DNA from: Rhodospirillaceae bacterium | GTDB taxonomy: Bacteria > Pseudomonadota > Alphaproteobacteria > Kiloniellales > DSM-21159 | Length of the DNA stretch: 38,525 bases | Assembly: GCA_029265995.1 (NCBI GenBank) | Contig: JAJUFM010000012.1 | Span: forward strand, 1 to 38,525 | Direction of reading: 5' to 3' | Shown here: piece after piece, positions 26,628-34,570 of the stretch | Numbering within the stretch: the first letter of the stretch is position 1 | Layout: each line of letters begins with the position of its first letter | Made by a program: the position numbers and the translations under genes | Notes under the pieces: model-generated | The model's database searches: none | What the model was told of the DNA's origin: nothing | Seen by the model: only the letters and a program-made list of their open reading frames with translations

Positions 26628-27662
26628 ATGCTTGATCGAAACGCCGGAATGCATCAGGAAACTGCCGACCCGGTCAGCGAGTTGCTGCTCGGCATGCGGC
26701 TGCGCGGAGCCCGTTACGGGAAGCTGCGCCTGGCGCCGCCCTTTGGGCTTCAGCTTCCGGCTACGGCGGAAGCGCACTTCCACTTCATTGCGGCCGGCCC
26801 CCTCTATCTGCAGTGCGAAGGCAGCGAGCCTCACAAGCTCAACAGCGGCGATGCAGTGCTGCTTCCCCGAGGGCAAGAGCATGCTCTGCTGTCTGAACCC
26901 GGGGTTCCGTTGCGCCCCCTGGACAGCTTGAGGGCCGCGCAGCTGTGCCACGACATCTGCCTCATGGATGCCTGTCCCGAAGGCACTTGCCGAACGAAGG
27001 ATATCCTGATTTTTAGCGGCAGCATGGTTTTTGACCTGGACAGCTTGCACCCTTTGGTCGAGCTGATGCCGCAGCTGCTTTCGGTGCGAGAACTGCTTTC
27101 CAGACAACCCGAGATCATGCCGCTGCTCCGGGCGATGGAGCGGGAGATGAACGAGGCGCGCGCCGGCGCTGCAGGCATCGCCGCGCGGCTGGCGGATGTC
27201 ATTGCGGCGAGCATCGTCCGCGGCTGGGTCGAATCAGGCTGCGGCAACGCCACCGGCTGGGTGGAGGCGCTGCGAGATCCGCAGCTGGGTCGCGTGATCG
27301 CGGCGCTGCACAGGAACCCGGGCCGGAACTGGACCGTGGCCGAGATGGCCGCCGAAATGGGTAGCTCTCGCTCCGTTTTCGCCGAACGCTTCACGGCCGC
27401 CACAGGAGTGACCCCCTTGCGATACCTGGCCAATCTGCGGATGCGGCTGGCGACGCAATGGCTGGCGCAGGAGCGCTTGGCCATCGACACCGTGGCCAAA
27501 CGCCTGGGCTATGCTTCTCACGCCGCCTTCGCACGCGCCTACAAGCGGGTAGCCGGACACCCGCCCGGCGCCGCCCGGACCTCAAAGGCATCGCCCCCAC
27601 CCATTCTGTTGAGTGAGCGATCGCCACATCGGAGCGTGGGCAGAACAAGCAGGCTAGAGTAG
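26628..27662 (+). CDS. AraC-family transcriptional regulator with cupin sensor domain
   Basis: A 344-residue regulator. The N-terminal half resembles the Cupin_6-type AraC sensor domain: AEAHFHFIAAGPLYLQ (about 47-62), SGDAVLLPRGQEHAL (about 76-90), and a Cys-rich segment with C107, C111 and further cysteines in MDACPEGTC. These Cys and His residues could bind metal or react with electrophiles. The C-terminal part is the double helix-turn-helix domain: NWTVAEMAAEMGSSRSVFAERF and VTPLRYLANLRMRLA, then DTVAKRLGYASHAAFARAYKR. It is divergent from the NepI-like gene. The intergenic region has a GGATG (26602-26606) / CATCC (26620-26624) inverted repeat. An in-frame ATG at 26649 is an alternative start; neither has a strong ribosome-binding site. 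Confidence 0.92.
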   Translation: MLDRNAGMHQETADPVSELLLGMRLRGARYGKLRLAPPFGLQLPATAEAHFHFIAAGPLYLQCEGSEPHKLNSGDAVLLPRGQEHALLSEPGVPLRPLDSLRAAQLCHDICLMDACPEGTCRTKDILIFSGSMVFDLDSLHPLVELMPQLLSVRELLSRQPEIMPLLRAMEREMNEARAGAAGIAARLADVIAASIVRGWVESGCGNATGWVEALRDPQLGRVIAALHRNPGRNWTVAEMAAEMGSSRSVFAERFTAATGVTPLRYLANLRMRLATQWLAQERLAIDTVAKRLGYASHAAFARAYKRVAGHPPGAARTSKASPPPILLSERSPHRSVGRTSRLE

Positions 27663-27738
27663 ATCCACGCGCCAACGCGGATTGCGCGAATTCTGGTATG
27701 GCGGGCTGACGAAAGCGTTGAAGCCCAGCAGCGCGCGC

Positions 27739-29124
27739 CTACTCCGGCAGCACCTTCCCCGGGTTCATGATCCCTTCGGGATCCAGGGCATTCTTGATCT
27801 GCCGCATCAGCGCCACGGCTTCCCCATGCTCCGCCTGCAGGAAGGGGATCTTGCCGTAGCCGATTCCGTGCTCACCGGTGCAAGTACCGCCCATGGAAAT
27901 GGCGCGCATGACCATGCGGTCGTTGTGCGCACTGGCGCGGCGGTACTCCTCCTCGTCCTCCTCGTCGATCAAATAGACGAGGTGGAAGTTGCCGTCGCCC
28001 ACATGGCCGACCAGAGGGGCAAGCAGCCCACTGTCCTCAATATCGCGCTTGGTTTCCAGGATGCATTCCGCAAGGCGCGAGATAGGCACACAGACGTCGG
28101 TCGCCCAGCCGCCGCTGGCAGGCCGCAGCGCCTTTGCCGCCCAGTAGGCGTCGTGGCGGGCCTGCCACAGCTTCGAGCGATCCTCCTGCTGCGTCGCCCA
28201 CTGGAAGTCGCGCCCACCGAACTCGGTCGCCAGTTCCGCAACCCGCTCAGCCTGCTCCTTCACCCCCGCCGGGGTGCCATGAAACTCGAAGAAGAGCGTG
28301 GGCAGCGCAGGGTAGTCGAGCTTTGAATAGGCATTGCAGGCGGCCATCTGGACTTCATCCAGCAACTCGATACGAGCGACCGGAATGCCTGACTGGATCG
28401 TCAGGATAACGGTGTTGACGGCACCCTCCAGGCTGTCGAAGGCGCAGACTGCGGCTGAAATCGCTTCTGGAACACCATGCAGGCGAAGCTGCACCTCGGT
28501 GATGATGCCCAGCGTGCCTTCCGAACCGACGAAGAGGCGAGTGAGATCGTAGCCCGCCGCCGACTTGCGGGCGCGCCCCCCGGTCCGGATGATGCGTCCA
28601 TCGGCCGTAACCACCGTCAATCCAAGTACGTTTTCGCGCATCGTTCCGTAGCGTACGGCGTTGGTACCGCTGGCGCGCGTTGATGCCATGCCACCCAGGG
28701 AGGCATCGGCGCCGGGGTCGATCGGAAAGAAAAGACCGGTGTCGCGCAGATACTCGTTCAGTTGCTTGCGCGTCACGCCCGCCTGAACTCGACAATCCAG
28801 ATCTTCGGCGTTGATCTCAAGGATCTCGTTCATGCGGCTGAGATCGATGCAGATACCGCCCTTGAGCGCCGCGATATGGCCCTCCAGGGAAGTGCCCGTG
28901 CCAAAAGGCACGATCGGCGTCTTGTGCTCCGCGCAGAGGCGCACAATCTGAGCGACTTCTTCGGTAGACTCGGCGAAAGCGACCGCATCCGGGGGAGAGC
29001 CCTCATGGTAGCTCACATCCTTGCCATGCTGTTCACGCACGGCGAGAGAGGTTGAGACGCGGTCGCCTAGAAGGCTGCGGAGTGCCTCGAGTAACTCGTT
29101 TGTCAGGGCGGTTTCTGCGCTCAT
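27739..29124 (-). CDS. FAD-linked D-lactate dehydrogenase (LDHD/GlcD family)
   Basis: A 461-residue flavoprotein of the FAD_binding_4/FAD-oxidase_C family, which oxidises a D-2-hydroxyacid such as D-lactate and passes electrons to cytochrome or quinone. The PCMH-type FAD-binding domain shows VPFGTGTSLEGH, then the FAD-contact segment DPGADASLGGMASTRASGTN followed by AVRYGTMRENVLGL, and GSEGTLGIITE. The C-terminal domain has the paired motifs GHVGDGNFH and GEHGIGYGK, which hold the catalytic and metal-binding histidines, and ends NPGKVLPE. The sequence is closest in my memory to the mitochondrial LDHD/Dld1 group; D-2-hydroxyglutarate or glycolate are alternative substrates. It is divergent from exbB and convergent with the AraC-type gene (76-base gap). 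Confidence 0.88.
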   Translation of the reverse strand: MSAETALTNELLEALRSLLGDRVSTSLAVREQHGKDVSYHEGSPPDAVAFAESTEEVAQIVRLCAEHKTPIVPFGTGTSLEGHIAALKGGICIDLSRMNEILEINAEDLDCRVQAGVTRKQLNEYLRDTGLFFPIDPGADASLGGMASTRASGTNAVRYGTMRENVLGLTVVTADGRIIRTGGRARKSAAGYDLTRLFVGSEGTLGIITEVQLRLHGVPEAISAAVCAFDSLEGAVNTVILTIQSGIPVARIELLDEVQMAACNAYSKLDYPALPTLFFEFHGTPAGVKEQAERVAELATEFGGRDFQWATQQEDRSKLWQARHDAYWAAKALRPASGGWATDVCVPISRLAECILETKRDIEDSGLLAPLVGHVGDGNFHLVYLIDEEDEEEYRRASAHNDRMVMRAISMGGTCTGEHGIGYGKIPFLQAEHGEAVALMRQIKNALDPEGIMNPGKVLPE

Positions 29125-29311
29125 TATGCTTGTCCTCTTGCTATCTTTCCGAGTCTAGCGTTGCGCCCGGAGGACACAAGCGCGCTAAGCTCGAGTCCGA
29201 GCGCCTCTTCCCTCGACACTGCCCGCGCGCTGAGCTAAAGACGCAAACGAGAGTTGTTCGCAGTTGCAATTAACGCTGCGGGCCAGTGGCAACATCAGCA
29301 AGGATGCGAGC

Positions 29312-30169
29312 ATGGACGAAACCGAGAATCCCGTCGGTCGTACCAACGAAGAGGGAACCGTCTCCGAGGAAGTGACAGCTTCTGAGGAAGTAGGAGCCGA
29401 GGGGGCTGATCTGGACCCGTTGGATGTGGCTGACGCTCCGCTGCTGGAAGTGCCGGAGGCCGGGCTAGGAAATGAGCCGGAGCTCTTGCAGCAAGCGATG
29501 CAGTTCATCGACGCCGGTGGTCCGGTGGTTCTTATCCTGCTGCTGATGTCGGTCATTGCGCTGGCCATCATTCTGGTCAAGCTATGGCAATTCCTCCGGC
29601 TGGGTTCCAGCACCAAGGCGCGGGCTGCCGTTGCCCTCTATCGAGATGGGCGGACCGATGAGGCCCTCGCCACGCTTGTTACACAGCGCAACCCGACGGC
29701 GCAGCTATTGGCCCTCGCCATCGGCGGGCGGGAGCGCGCGGATGTACCGGAAGCGCGCCTGCGCGAGGAACTTGCCCGCCAAGGCAGCGAGCAGATCGAA
29801 TCCCTGCGTGGCGGCTTGCGGGCCTTGGAAGTCATTGGGGGGCTCGCCCCGCTCCTTGGCCTGTTCGGTACAGTTTTGGGAATGATCGCCGCCTTCCAGG
29901 CGATGGAAAGAGCGGGTAACCAGGTAGACCCCTCGATCCTCTCCGGCGGCATCTGGGAAGCGCTCCTTACCACTGCCGTGGGTCTTGCGGTAGCGATCCC
30001 TGCCGTGGCCGCCCACAACTGGCTAGAACGACGGCTGGAGCGGCAAACACAAGAAATGGAGAGCCTGGTGACGCAGATCTTCACTGCCGATCTGAGCAGG
30101 CCGCGGCAGCAGCCGGCGACTCAGGACGGCCAGGCAGCCAGGCTTCGTCTCCATGCCGCTGGGGAGTGA
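29312..30169 (+). CDS. exbB: MotA/TolQ/ExbB-family proton channel (ExbB)
   Basis: A 285-residue inner-membrane protein. The ATG at 29312 is preferred: AAGGA lies about eight bases upstream; an in-frame TTG at 29264 is weaker. Three transmembrane segments are visible: VVLILLLMSVIALAIILVKL, then the paired channel helices in VIGGLAPLLGLFGTVLGMIAAF and ALLTTAVGLAVAIPAVAAH, with the conserved Pro and Thr residues of the family. Between helices 1 and 2 is the usual cytoplasmic region. Residues 1-60 form an unusual acidic N-terminal extension (repeated SEEV/EEVGAEGADLD), probably periplasmic. ExbB forms the pentamer through which protons drive TonB. It heads exbB-exbD-exbD2-tonB. Confidence 0.9.
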   Translation: MDETENPVGRTNEEGTVSEEVTASEEVGAEGADLDPLDVADAPLLEVPEAGLGNEPELLQQAMQFIDAGGPVVLILLLMSVIALAIILVKLWQFLRLGSSTKARAAVALYRDGRTDEALATLVTQRNPTAQLLALAIGGRERADVPEARLREELARQGSEQIESLRGGLRALEVIGGLAPLLGLFGTVLGMIAAFQAMERAGNQVDPSILSGGIWEALLTTAVGLAVAIPAVAAHNWLERRLERQTQEMESLVTQIFTADLSRPRQQPATQDGQAARLRLHAAGE

Positions 30170-30593
30170 ATCGCTCGTGGGAGGCTTCAATATTGCGCGC
30201 CCTCGGCGTCGGCGCGCCAGCGTCTCCCTGACCCCCTTGATCGACGTTGTTTTCATCCTTCTGATCTTTTTCATGCTTGCCTCGAGCTTTATGGATTGGC
30301 GCTCCCTGGATCTGGGGACCCCCGTGCAGGCCACGACCGCCGGCAGCGGCGAGGGTGCCTTGCTGGTGGAGCTTCGCGCAAGCGAGGAAGGCGTCGTGCT
30401 GCGGCTTGCCGGCGAGCGGCTGAGTCCGGAGGAACTGGACGCCCGTCTGAGCGCGCGATTGGAGCAGCAGCCGGGCCAGAAGGTGCTGCTCCGGGCAGGC
30501 AAAGGCGTTGCGCTTCAGGACACTGTGAACCTGCTGGATCGGCTAGACCGGCTGGGCGTGCAAGAGCTGGCGTTGCTGCCCCCGCGAGGCTGA
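30153..30593 (+). CDS. exbD: ExbD-family proton channel subunit, Asp-bearing
   Basis: A 146-residue protein with a basic cytoplasmic N-terminus (ARPRRRR), one transmembrane helix LTPLIDVVFILLIFFMLAS (26-44) and a periplasmic alpha/beta domain ending VQELALLPPRG. D31 is the conserved membrane aspartate that carries protons in ExbD and TolR. The ATG at 30153 overlaps exbB by 17 bases. A GTG at 30177, 10 bases after GGGGAG, would give the more usual N-terminus GGFNIARP and is a credible alternative. It acts with ExbB to energise TonB. Confidence 0.92.
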   Translation: MPLGSESLVGGFNIARPRRRRASVSLTPLIDVVFILLIFFMLASSFMDWRSLDLGTPVQATTAGSGEGALLVELRASEEGVVLRLAGERLSPEELDARLSARLEQQPGQKVLLRAGKGVALQDTVNLLDRLDRLGVQELALLPPRG

Positions 30594-30602
30594 GGAGTAT
30601 CA

Positions 30603-31019
30603 ATGCGTTTCGACCGTCCACGACAGCGTCCCCAGGGCGACGACGCGATGCTGCCGCTTATCAACATCGTGTTCTTGCTTTTGATCTTCTTCATGATTGC
30701 CGGGAAGCTCGCCAGCAGCGATCCCTTCGAAGTCGAGCCACCAGAATCAGCCACCGAGGAGCTGCCGCGGGCTGAGGCTCCCACGCTGCTGCTTGGCAGC
30801 GATGGCCGCCTGGCCCTTGAGGGGGTCATCATCGAGCGGGACGAACTGGCCGAGCAGTTGCAGCAGCTGCGAGAAGAAGGCCGCCTGGAGCGCCTGCGTC
30901 TGCGCGCTGACGCCCGCATGGATACGCCGGATGTCGTAAGCCTGATGGAGCTGCTTCGCAGTCATGGCGTCGAACGGGTAAACCTGATCACGCAGACGCA
31001 CGGAGGGGTGCGGTCGTGA
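30603..31019 (+). CDS. Second ExbD-like subunit with Asn in place of the channel Asp
   Basis: A 138-residue ExbD paralogue. It has a basic N-terminus (RFDRPRQR), a transmembrane helix MLPLINIVFLLLIFFMIAG (16-34), and a periplasmic domain with the ERDELAEQLQQLR helix and VVSLMELLRSHGVERVNLIT. In the PLIDVVF motif the essential aspartate is N21 (codon AAC). It therefore cannot protonate there as standard ExbD does and probably pairs with the Asp-bearing copy in a heterodimer. GAGGAG precedes the ATG closely; its stop overlaps the tonB GTG (GTGA). The start is well fixed by the spacing. A sequencing error seems unlikely because the frame and motif are otherwise intact, but it is a single base from GAC. 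Confidence 0.88.
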   Translation: MRFDRPRQRPQGDDAMLPLINIVFLLLIFFMIAGKLASSDPFEVEPPESATEELPRAEAPTLLLGSDGRLALEGVIIERDELAEQLQQLREEGRLERLRLRADARMDTPDVVSLMELLRSHGVERVNLITQTHGGVRS

Positions 31020-32248
31020 CGCCAGTCGTTCGTGGGCGCCACTGGATCGTTGCTCTGCTGCTTGCGGCCGCCGTTCACTTTGCCCTCTTTTTCTTCCTGA
31101 TAGAGCCGCCGTCCTCCGGCGCCGTTGCCTATGGCGAGGGTGGGCTGGACATTGCCCTCGGTCCTAGCGGAGGTACACCGGGCGCCGTTACCGCCACCGC
31201 CGAAGAGAACGCCCTGGAGGCAGCCGAAACGGAGGCATCCGAAGCCGCCGAGGTGGAAGCAGAAAGCCTGGCCGAGTCGGACCCCGAGCAGACCGACCCT
31301 CTCGCTGAGCCCCTACCGCCTGAAGAAGCGGTTGCCGATCCTGTCGAGACGCAAGAGGCGCCATTTGAGCCCGATGTTGCCGAGCCTCCAGTTGAGCAAC
31401 TCGCCGAAGTGATCCAGGAGCCGGAGACACCTCCCGACCAGGTCGAACCATCCGAAATGATGGAACCGCAGCTTGCTCCCACGACAGAACCGGAGGAAGC
31501 GATGGCTGCGGAAGTACCCACCGAAAGGCCCGAAGTCGTCGAAACGTCTGAGCCCGAGCCTGCTCCCACGATGGAGCCGGAGGAAGCTGTTGTGGCAGAA
31601 GCGCCGGAAGACCGGCCTGAAGTACTCGAAATGTCGGAGCCCGAACCCACTCCAACCGCGGCGGCGGAGGAAGCTGTTGTGGCGGCAATGCCGGAAGACC
31701 CTCCTCCGCCCGCTCCTGCTGCACCGCCACCGCCAAAGCCCTACCGCAAACCGCCGGCGCCGCAGATGGCCGCCCGACCGGCCCCACCTCCGCCGCCCCC
31801 CGAGGCGAGTGCTCCGGCGCCCGCGCCCGCTCCATCTGCCACACAAGAGCCTGCGCCGCCGTCTGGCGAAGCGGCAGGGAGCAACGAAAGTGCAACGGCG
31901 GACAGCAGCGACAGCCAAGTCGGCAGTGGACCAGATACCAGTGCCGGCGGCAATCCGGGCGCGGAACGCGATTACTTCGCTCAACTCCTGGCCTGGCTCG
32001 AGCGCCACAAGGAATACCCGCGGAATGCGCGGGCCAGGCGGCGTGAAGGTACAGCTATGCTCTGGGTAGAGATCGACCGTCAGGGCCGGGTCCTCGCCTA
32101 CAATCTGCAGCGCAGCGCTGGAGACTCCTCTCTGGACAGAGCCGTAGAGAAGATGATTCAGAGAGCGCAACCCCTGCCGCCGCTACCCCCTGACATGCCG
32201 CAGCAGCGTTTGTCCTTCGTTGTGCCCGTGCAGTTCCACCTGCGCTAA
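31016..32248 (+). CDS. tonB: TonB-family energy transducer
   Basis: A 410-residue TonB, longer than E. coli TonB (239). GTG at 31016 overlaps the preceding stop. The single signal-anchor helix is WIVALLLAAAVHFALFFFLI (10-29), with the His of the SHLS/VH-type motif in AAVHF. A very long Glu/Pro/Ala-rich periplasmic spanner follows, containing a 29-residue tandem repeat (155-183, 184-212, a partial third copy to about 230) and a Pro-rich stretch with PPPPKPYRKPP. The C-terminal TonB domain (about 318-410) has KEYPRNARARRREGTAMLWV and ends FVVPVQFHL. It would contact TonB-dependent receptors, none of which is encoded in the window. Confidence 0.93.
   Translation: MTPVVRGRHWIVALLLAAAVHFALFFFLIEPPSSGAVAYGEGGLDIALGPSGGTPGAVTATAEENALEAAETEASEAAEVEAESLAESDPEQTDPLAEPLPPEEAVADPVETQEAPFEPDVAEPPVEQLAEVIQEPETPPDQVEPSEMMEPQLAPTTEPEEAMAAEVPTERPEVVETSEPEPAPTMEPEEAVVAEAPEDRPEVLEMSEPEPTPTAAAEEAVVAAMPEDPPPPAPAAPPPPKPYRKPPAPQMAARPAPPPPPPEASAPAPAPAPSATQEPAPPSGEAAGSNESATADSSDSQVGSGPDTSAGGNPGAERDYFAQLLAWLERHKEYPRNARARRREGTAMLWVEIDRQGRVLAYNLQRSAGDSSLDRAVEKMIQRAQPLPPLPPDMPQQRLSFVVPVQFHLR
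31478..31702 (+). repeat. 87-bp tandem repeat within tonB
   Basis: Two full units (31478-31564 and 31565-31651) and a partial third (31652 to about 31702) encode PT-x-EPEEA...RPEV-x-E-x-SEPEP-type 29-residue units. The copies are diverged at the DNA level, so this is an old expansion that keeps the Glu/Pro pattern. Confidence 0.85.
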
Positions 32249-32337
32249 GGAGGCCGCGCGCTCAAGGACGGCATTGGCCTTTTCTCTGCCTGGAGCGCGC
32301 GCCATTATCCGGCTGGATCAGTTGACGGGGAAAGTAT

Positions 32338-33459
32338 ATGGAGCGGATAGACTGCGCCGTCATTGGCGCGGGAGTCGTTGGCTTGGCCTGTGCACGCGCT
32401 CTCGCGCTCAGTGGCCGGGACGTCGTGGTGCTGGAGGCCACGCTCGCCATCGGCACGGAAACCTCCTCGCGCAACAGCGAAGTCATCCACGCCGGCATCT
32501 ACTATCCCGCAGGTTCCCTGAAGGCCCAGAGCTGTGTGCGCGGCAAGCACCTCCTCTACGACTATCTGGAGAGCCGCGGCGTGGCTTATCGGCGCTGTGG
32601 CAAGCTGATCGTGGCAACTGACGAAAGCCAACTTCCAGTGCTTAAGACACTACAGGAGAAGGCGATCGCCAACGGCGTACACGATCTCAGCTTTTTGACG
32701 GCGGAGGAGGTGAAGGCACTGGAGCCGGAGACAGCCAGCGTAGGTGCGCTCCTGTCCCCTTCGACCGGCATTCTGGACAGCCACGGGCTCATGCTTGCCT
32801 ATCAGGGGGAGGCAGAGGATGCCGGCGCCATGCTTGCGTTCGACGCGCCCGTCCTTTCAGGGAAGGTGACGCCGGCGGGCATCGAGCTCCAGGTTGGTGG
32901 GGAGTTCCCGATGGAGCTTCTTGTCGGAGAGCTGGTCAACGCCGCGGGACTTCACGCGCCCGACCTTGCCGGTCGCATCGAGGGCCTGCCCAAAGAGGCG
33001 GTGCCGCAGGCCTGGTACTGCAAGGGCAGCTACTACACCCTCGCCGGTCGCGCGCCCTTTTCGCACCTGATCTATCCGGTTCCCGAGGCGGCCGGTCTTG
33101 GCGTCCATCTGACACTCGATCTCGGTGGCCAGGCTCGCTTTGGCCCCGATACCGAATGGGTCGACTCCCCCGAGGATCTCGACGTGGATCCGGCCGGCGC
33201 GACGGACTTCTATGAAGCCGTACGCCGCTACTGGCCCGGTTTGCCCGATGGCGCCCTGCTGCCGGGATATGCGGGCATCCGGCCCAAGCTCTCCCCGCCC
33301 GATGGGGCAGCCAGCGACTTCCTCATACAGGGACCGGGTGCCCACGGTGTTCCGGGGCTCGTCAATCTCTTCGGTATTGAGAGCCCCGGCCTCACCGCCA
33401 GTCTCGCGCTCGCCGAGATCGTTCTGGAAAAGCTCGGCAGACCTACTCGCGCTCCTTGA
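32338..33459 (+). CDS. L-2-hydroxyglutarate oxidase/dehydrogenase-like FAD oxidoreductase (LhgO family)
   Basis: A 373-residue flavoprotein of the DAO family. The FAD-binding loop [15 protein letters not shown] (8-22) is at the N-terminus. The following signature [20 protein letters not shown] (43-62) is characteristic of L2HGDH/LhgO proteins, as is [17 protein letters not shown]. Later segments include [49 protein letters not shown] and [19 protein letters not shown]. Such enzymes oxidise L-2-hydroxyglutarate to 2-oxoglutarate and feed electrons to the respiratory chain. It follows tonB by 89 bases on the same strand but has its own purine-rich ribosome-binding site (GGGGAAAG), so linkage to the TonB operon is uncertain. 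The substrate call is by family. Confidence 0.87.
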   Translation: MERIDCAVIGAGVVGLACARALALSGRDVVVLEATLAIGTETSSRNSEVIHAGIYYPAGSLKAQSCVRGKHLLYDYLESRGVAYRRCGKLIVATDESQLPVLKTLQEKAIANGVHDLSFLTAEEVKALEPETASVGALLSPSTGILDSHGLMLAYQGEAEDAGAMLAFDAPVLSGKVTPAGIELQVGGEFPMELLVGELVNAAGLHAPDLAGRIEGLPKEAVPQAWYCKGSYYTLAGRAPFSHLIYPVPEAAGLGVHLTLDLGGQARFGPDTEWVDSPEDLDVDPAGATDFYEAVRRYWPGLPDGALLPGYAGIRPKLSPPDGAASDFLIQGPGAHGVPGLVNLFGIESPGLTASLALAEIVLEKLGRPTRAP

Positions 33460-33482
33460 GCGGGCCTACCCGAGTTCTTCGA

Positions 33483-34445
33483 TTACTTGAGCGGCGTTTC
33501 GGCCACCGGCGTGATGGGCTTGCCGGTCTCAAAGAACCGCTTCAGGTTGTCCACCAGCAACTGGCCCATGAGCCCTCGGGTGTGGACTGATGCGGAGCCG
33601 ACGTGTGGCAGCAGCACCACCCGCTCCATGGCGATGAGCTCTGCCGGCACATGGGGCTCATTTTCGAAGACGTCGAGCCCGGCAGAAAAGAGGCGCTCTT
33701 CCTGAAGCGCTGAAATCAAGGCCGCTTCGTCAACGACGGAGCCCCGGCCGACGTTGATCAGGACGCCGTCGGGACCCAGGGCGTTCAGAACATCGGTTGA
33801 GATGAGGTGGTGGGTTGCATCCCCGCCTGGGGCGATCGAGATCAGGATGTCCACGTCGCGGGCCATCTCCACCAGATCGCCATAGAAGGGATAGGCAACA
33901 TCTTCCTGCTTGCGGCGTCCGTGATAGACGATCGTCGAGCCAAAGGCTTCCAGACGAGTCGCAACCGCCTTCCCGATGCGCCCCAGGCCCAGAATCCCGA
34001 CCTTCCGGTCGCGCAGCGTCTGACGCGTCAGGGGGAAGGGCCCCTCCTTCTCCCAACGGCCTGCCCGGAGGTAGCGTTCGCTTTCCGAAAGCTGACGCAG
34101 GGTCATCAGAAGCAAGCCCAGCGTCGTATCGGCGACCTCTTCGGTGAGGACGTCCGGAGTGTTGGTCACATAGATGCCGTGCTCCCCGGCCCAGGCGGCA
34201 TCCACCGTATCGTAGCCAACGCCAAAGTTTGCGACGATCTTGAGGTTGGGAAGACGGCTCATGAGTTCGCCATCCACCGGGCGCTTGCCCCCGGTCGCGA
34301 TGCCTTCGATCTTGTCTGCCAAGGCCGTGATTTCCGCTTCCGGATCTTCAGCCTCCCACAACTTGTGGAGCGTAAAGGCTTCATCCAGCTGCTTGACGAC
34401 CAGGTCCATCATCGGACTGGGCATCAGCACGTGCGGCTTGCTCAT
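33483..34445 (-). CDS. NAD(P)-dependent D-2-hydroxyacid dehydrogenase (glyoxylate/hydroxypyruvate reductase-like)
   Basis: A 320-residue D-isomer-specific 2-hydroxyacid dehydrogenase. The nucleotide-binding loop GLGRIG is at 153-158. The catalytic triad is intact: R234 in NVGRGSVVD, E263 in FENEP and H281 in LLPHVGSAS. The N-terminal domain has NFGVGYDTVD, and TPDVLTEEVADTTLGLLL joins the domains. Downstream of GLGRIG the segment VYHGRRK has basic residues after the strand rather than an acidic one, which favours NADPH. This matches GhrB/GyaR-type glyoxylate and hydroxypyruvate reductases, but the substrate is not fixed. AAGGA precedes the ATG. It is the last gene downstream of dctPQM, 125 bases after dctM, behind a terminator-like repeat. 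Confidence 0.9.
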   Translation of the reverse strand: MSKPHVLMPSPMMDLVVKQLDEAFTLHKLWEAEDPEAEITALADKIEGIATGGKRPVDGELMSRLPNLKIVANFGVGYDTVDAAWAGEHGIYVTNTPDVLTEEVADTTLGLLLMTLRQLSESERYLRAGRWEKEGPFPLTRQTLRDRKVGILGLGRIGKAVATRLEAFGSTIVYHGRRKQEDVAYPFYGDLVEMARDVDILISIAPGGDATHHLISTDVLNALGPDGVLINVGRGSVVDEAALISALQEERLFSAGLDVFENEPHVPAELIAMERVVLLPHVGSASVHTRGLMGQLLVDNLKRFFETGKPITPVAETPLK

Positions 34446-34503
34446 ACGTCTTTTCCTTATCCCTAGTTGTTATTGGCGCGAGCCGGCGCCCCTCTCTAAA
34501 GAA

Positions 34504-34560
34504 GCGTTCCTCCCGCGATCTCACCGGATGGTTAGCAGGAATGGCGGCCCGGAGGAACGC
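34504..34560 (-). terminator. Inverted repeat with T-rich tail after dctM
   Basis: GCGTTCCTCC (34504-34513) is the exact complement of GGAGGAACGC (34551-34560). Reading from dctM on the minus strand, the closing arm is followed by TTCTTTAGAG. The 37-base loop is long for an intrinsic terminator, so partial termination before the dehydrogenase gene is the most I would claim. Confidence 0.4.
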
Positions 34561-34570
34561 CTATCCCACC

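Noticed and set aside
26550..27107. N-terminal extension of the MFS transporter
   Set aside because: It would run antisense through the AraC-type gene. GTG 26549 with GAGGAG gives a normal-length MFS protein.
24742..27662. Integron or transposon carrying the AAC(3)-I-like gene
   Set aside because: No attC-like site, integrase, transposase or terminal inverted repeats are visible, and codon use resembles the neighbours.
29125..29311. Fur or Irr box upstream of exbB
   Set aside because: The spacer was read for the 19-bp Fur palindrome and Irr-type sequence; only the small TTGCAATTAA-like symmetry at about 29264 is present, which is not convincing.
31129..31895. Ser/Gly-rich minus-strand frames opposite tonB
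   Set aside because: The repetitive sequence simply mirrors the Glu/Pro repeat codons of tonB.
32252..32303. GC-rich inverted repeat after tonB as a terminator
   Set aside because: The arms pair with a bulge around a 29-base loop and no T-run follows, so intrinsic termination is not supported.
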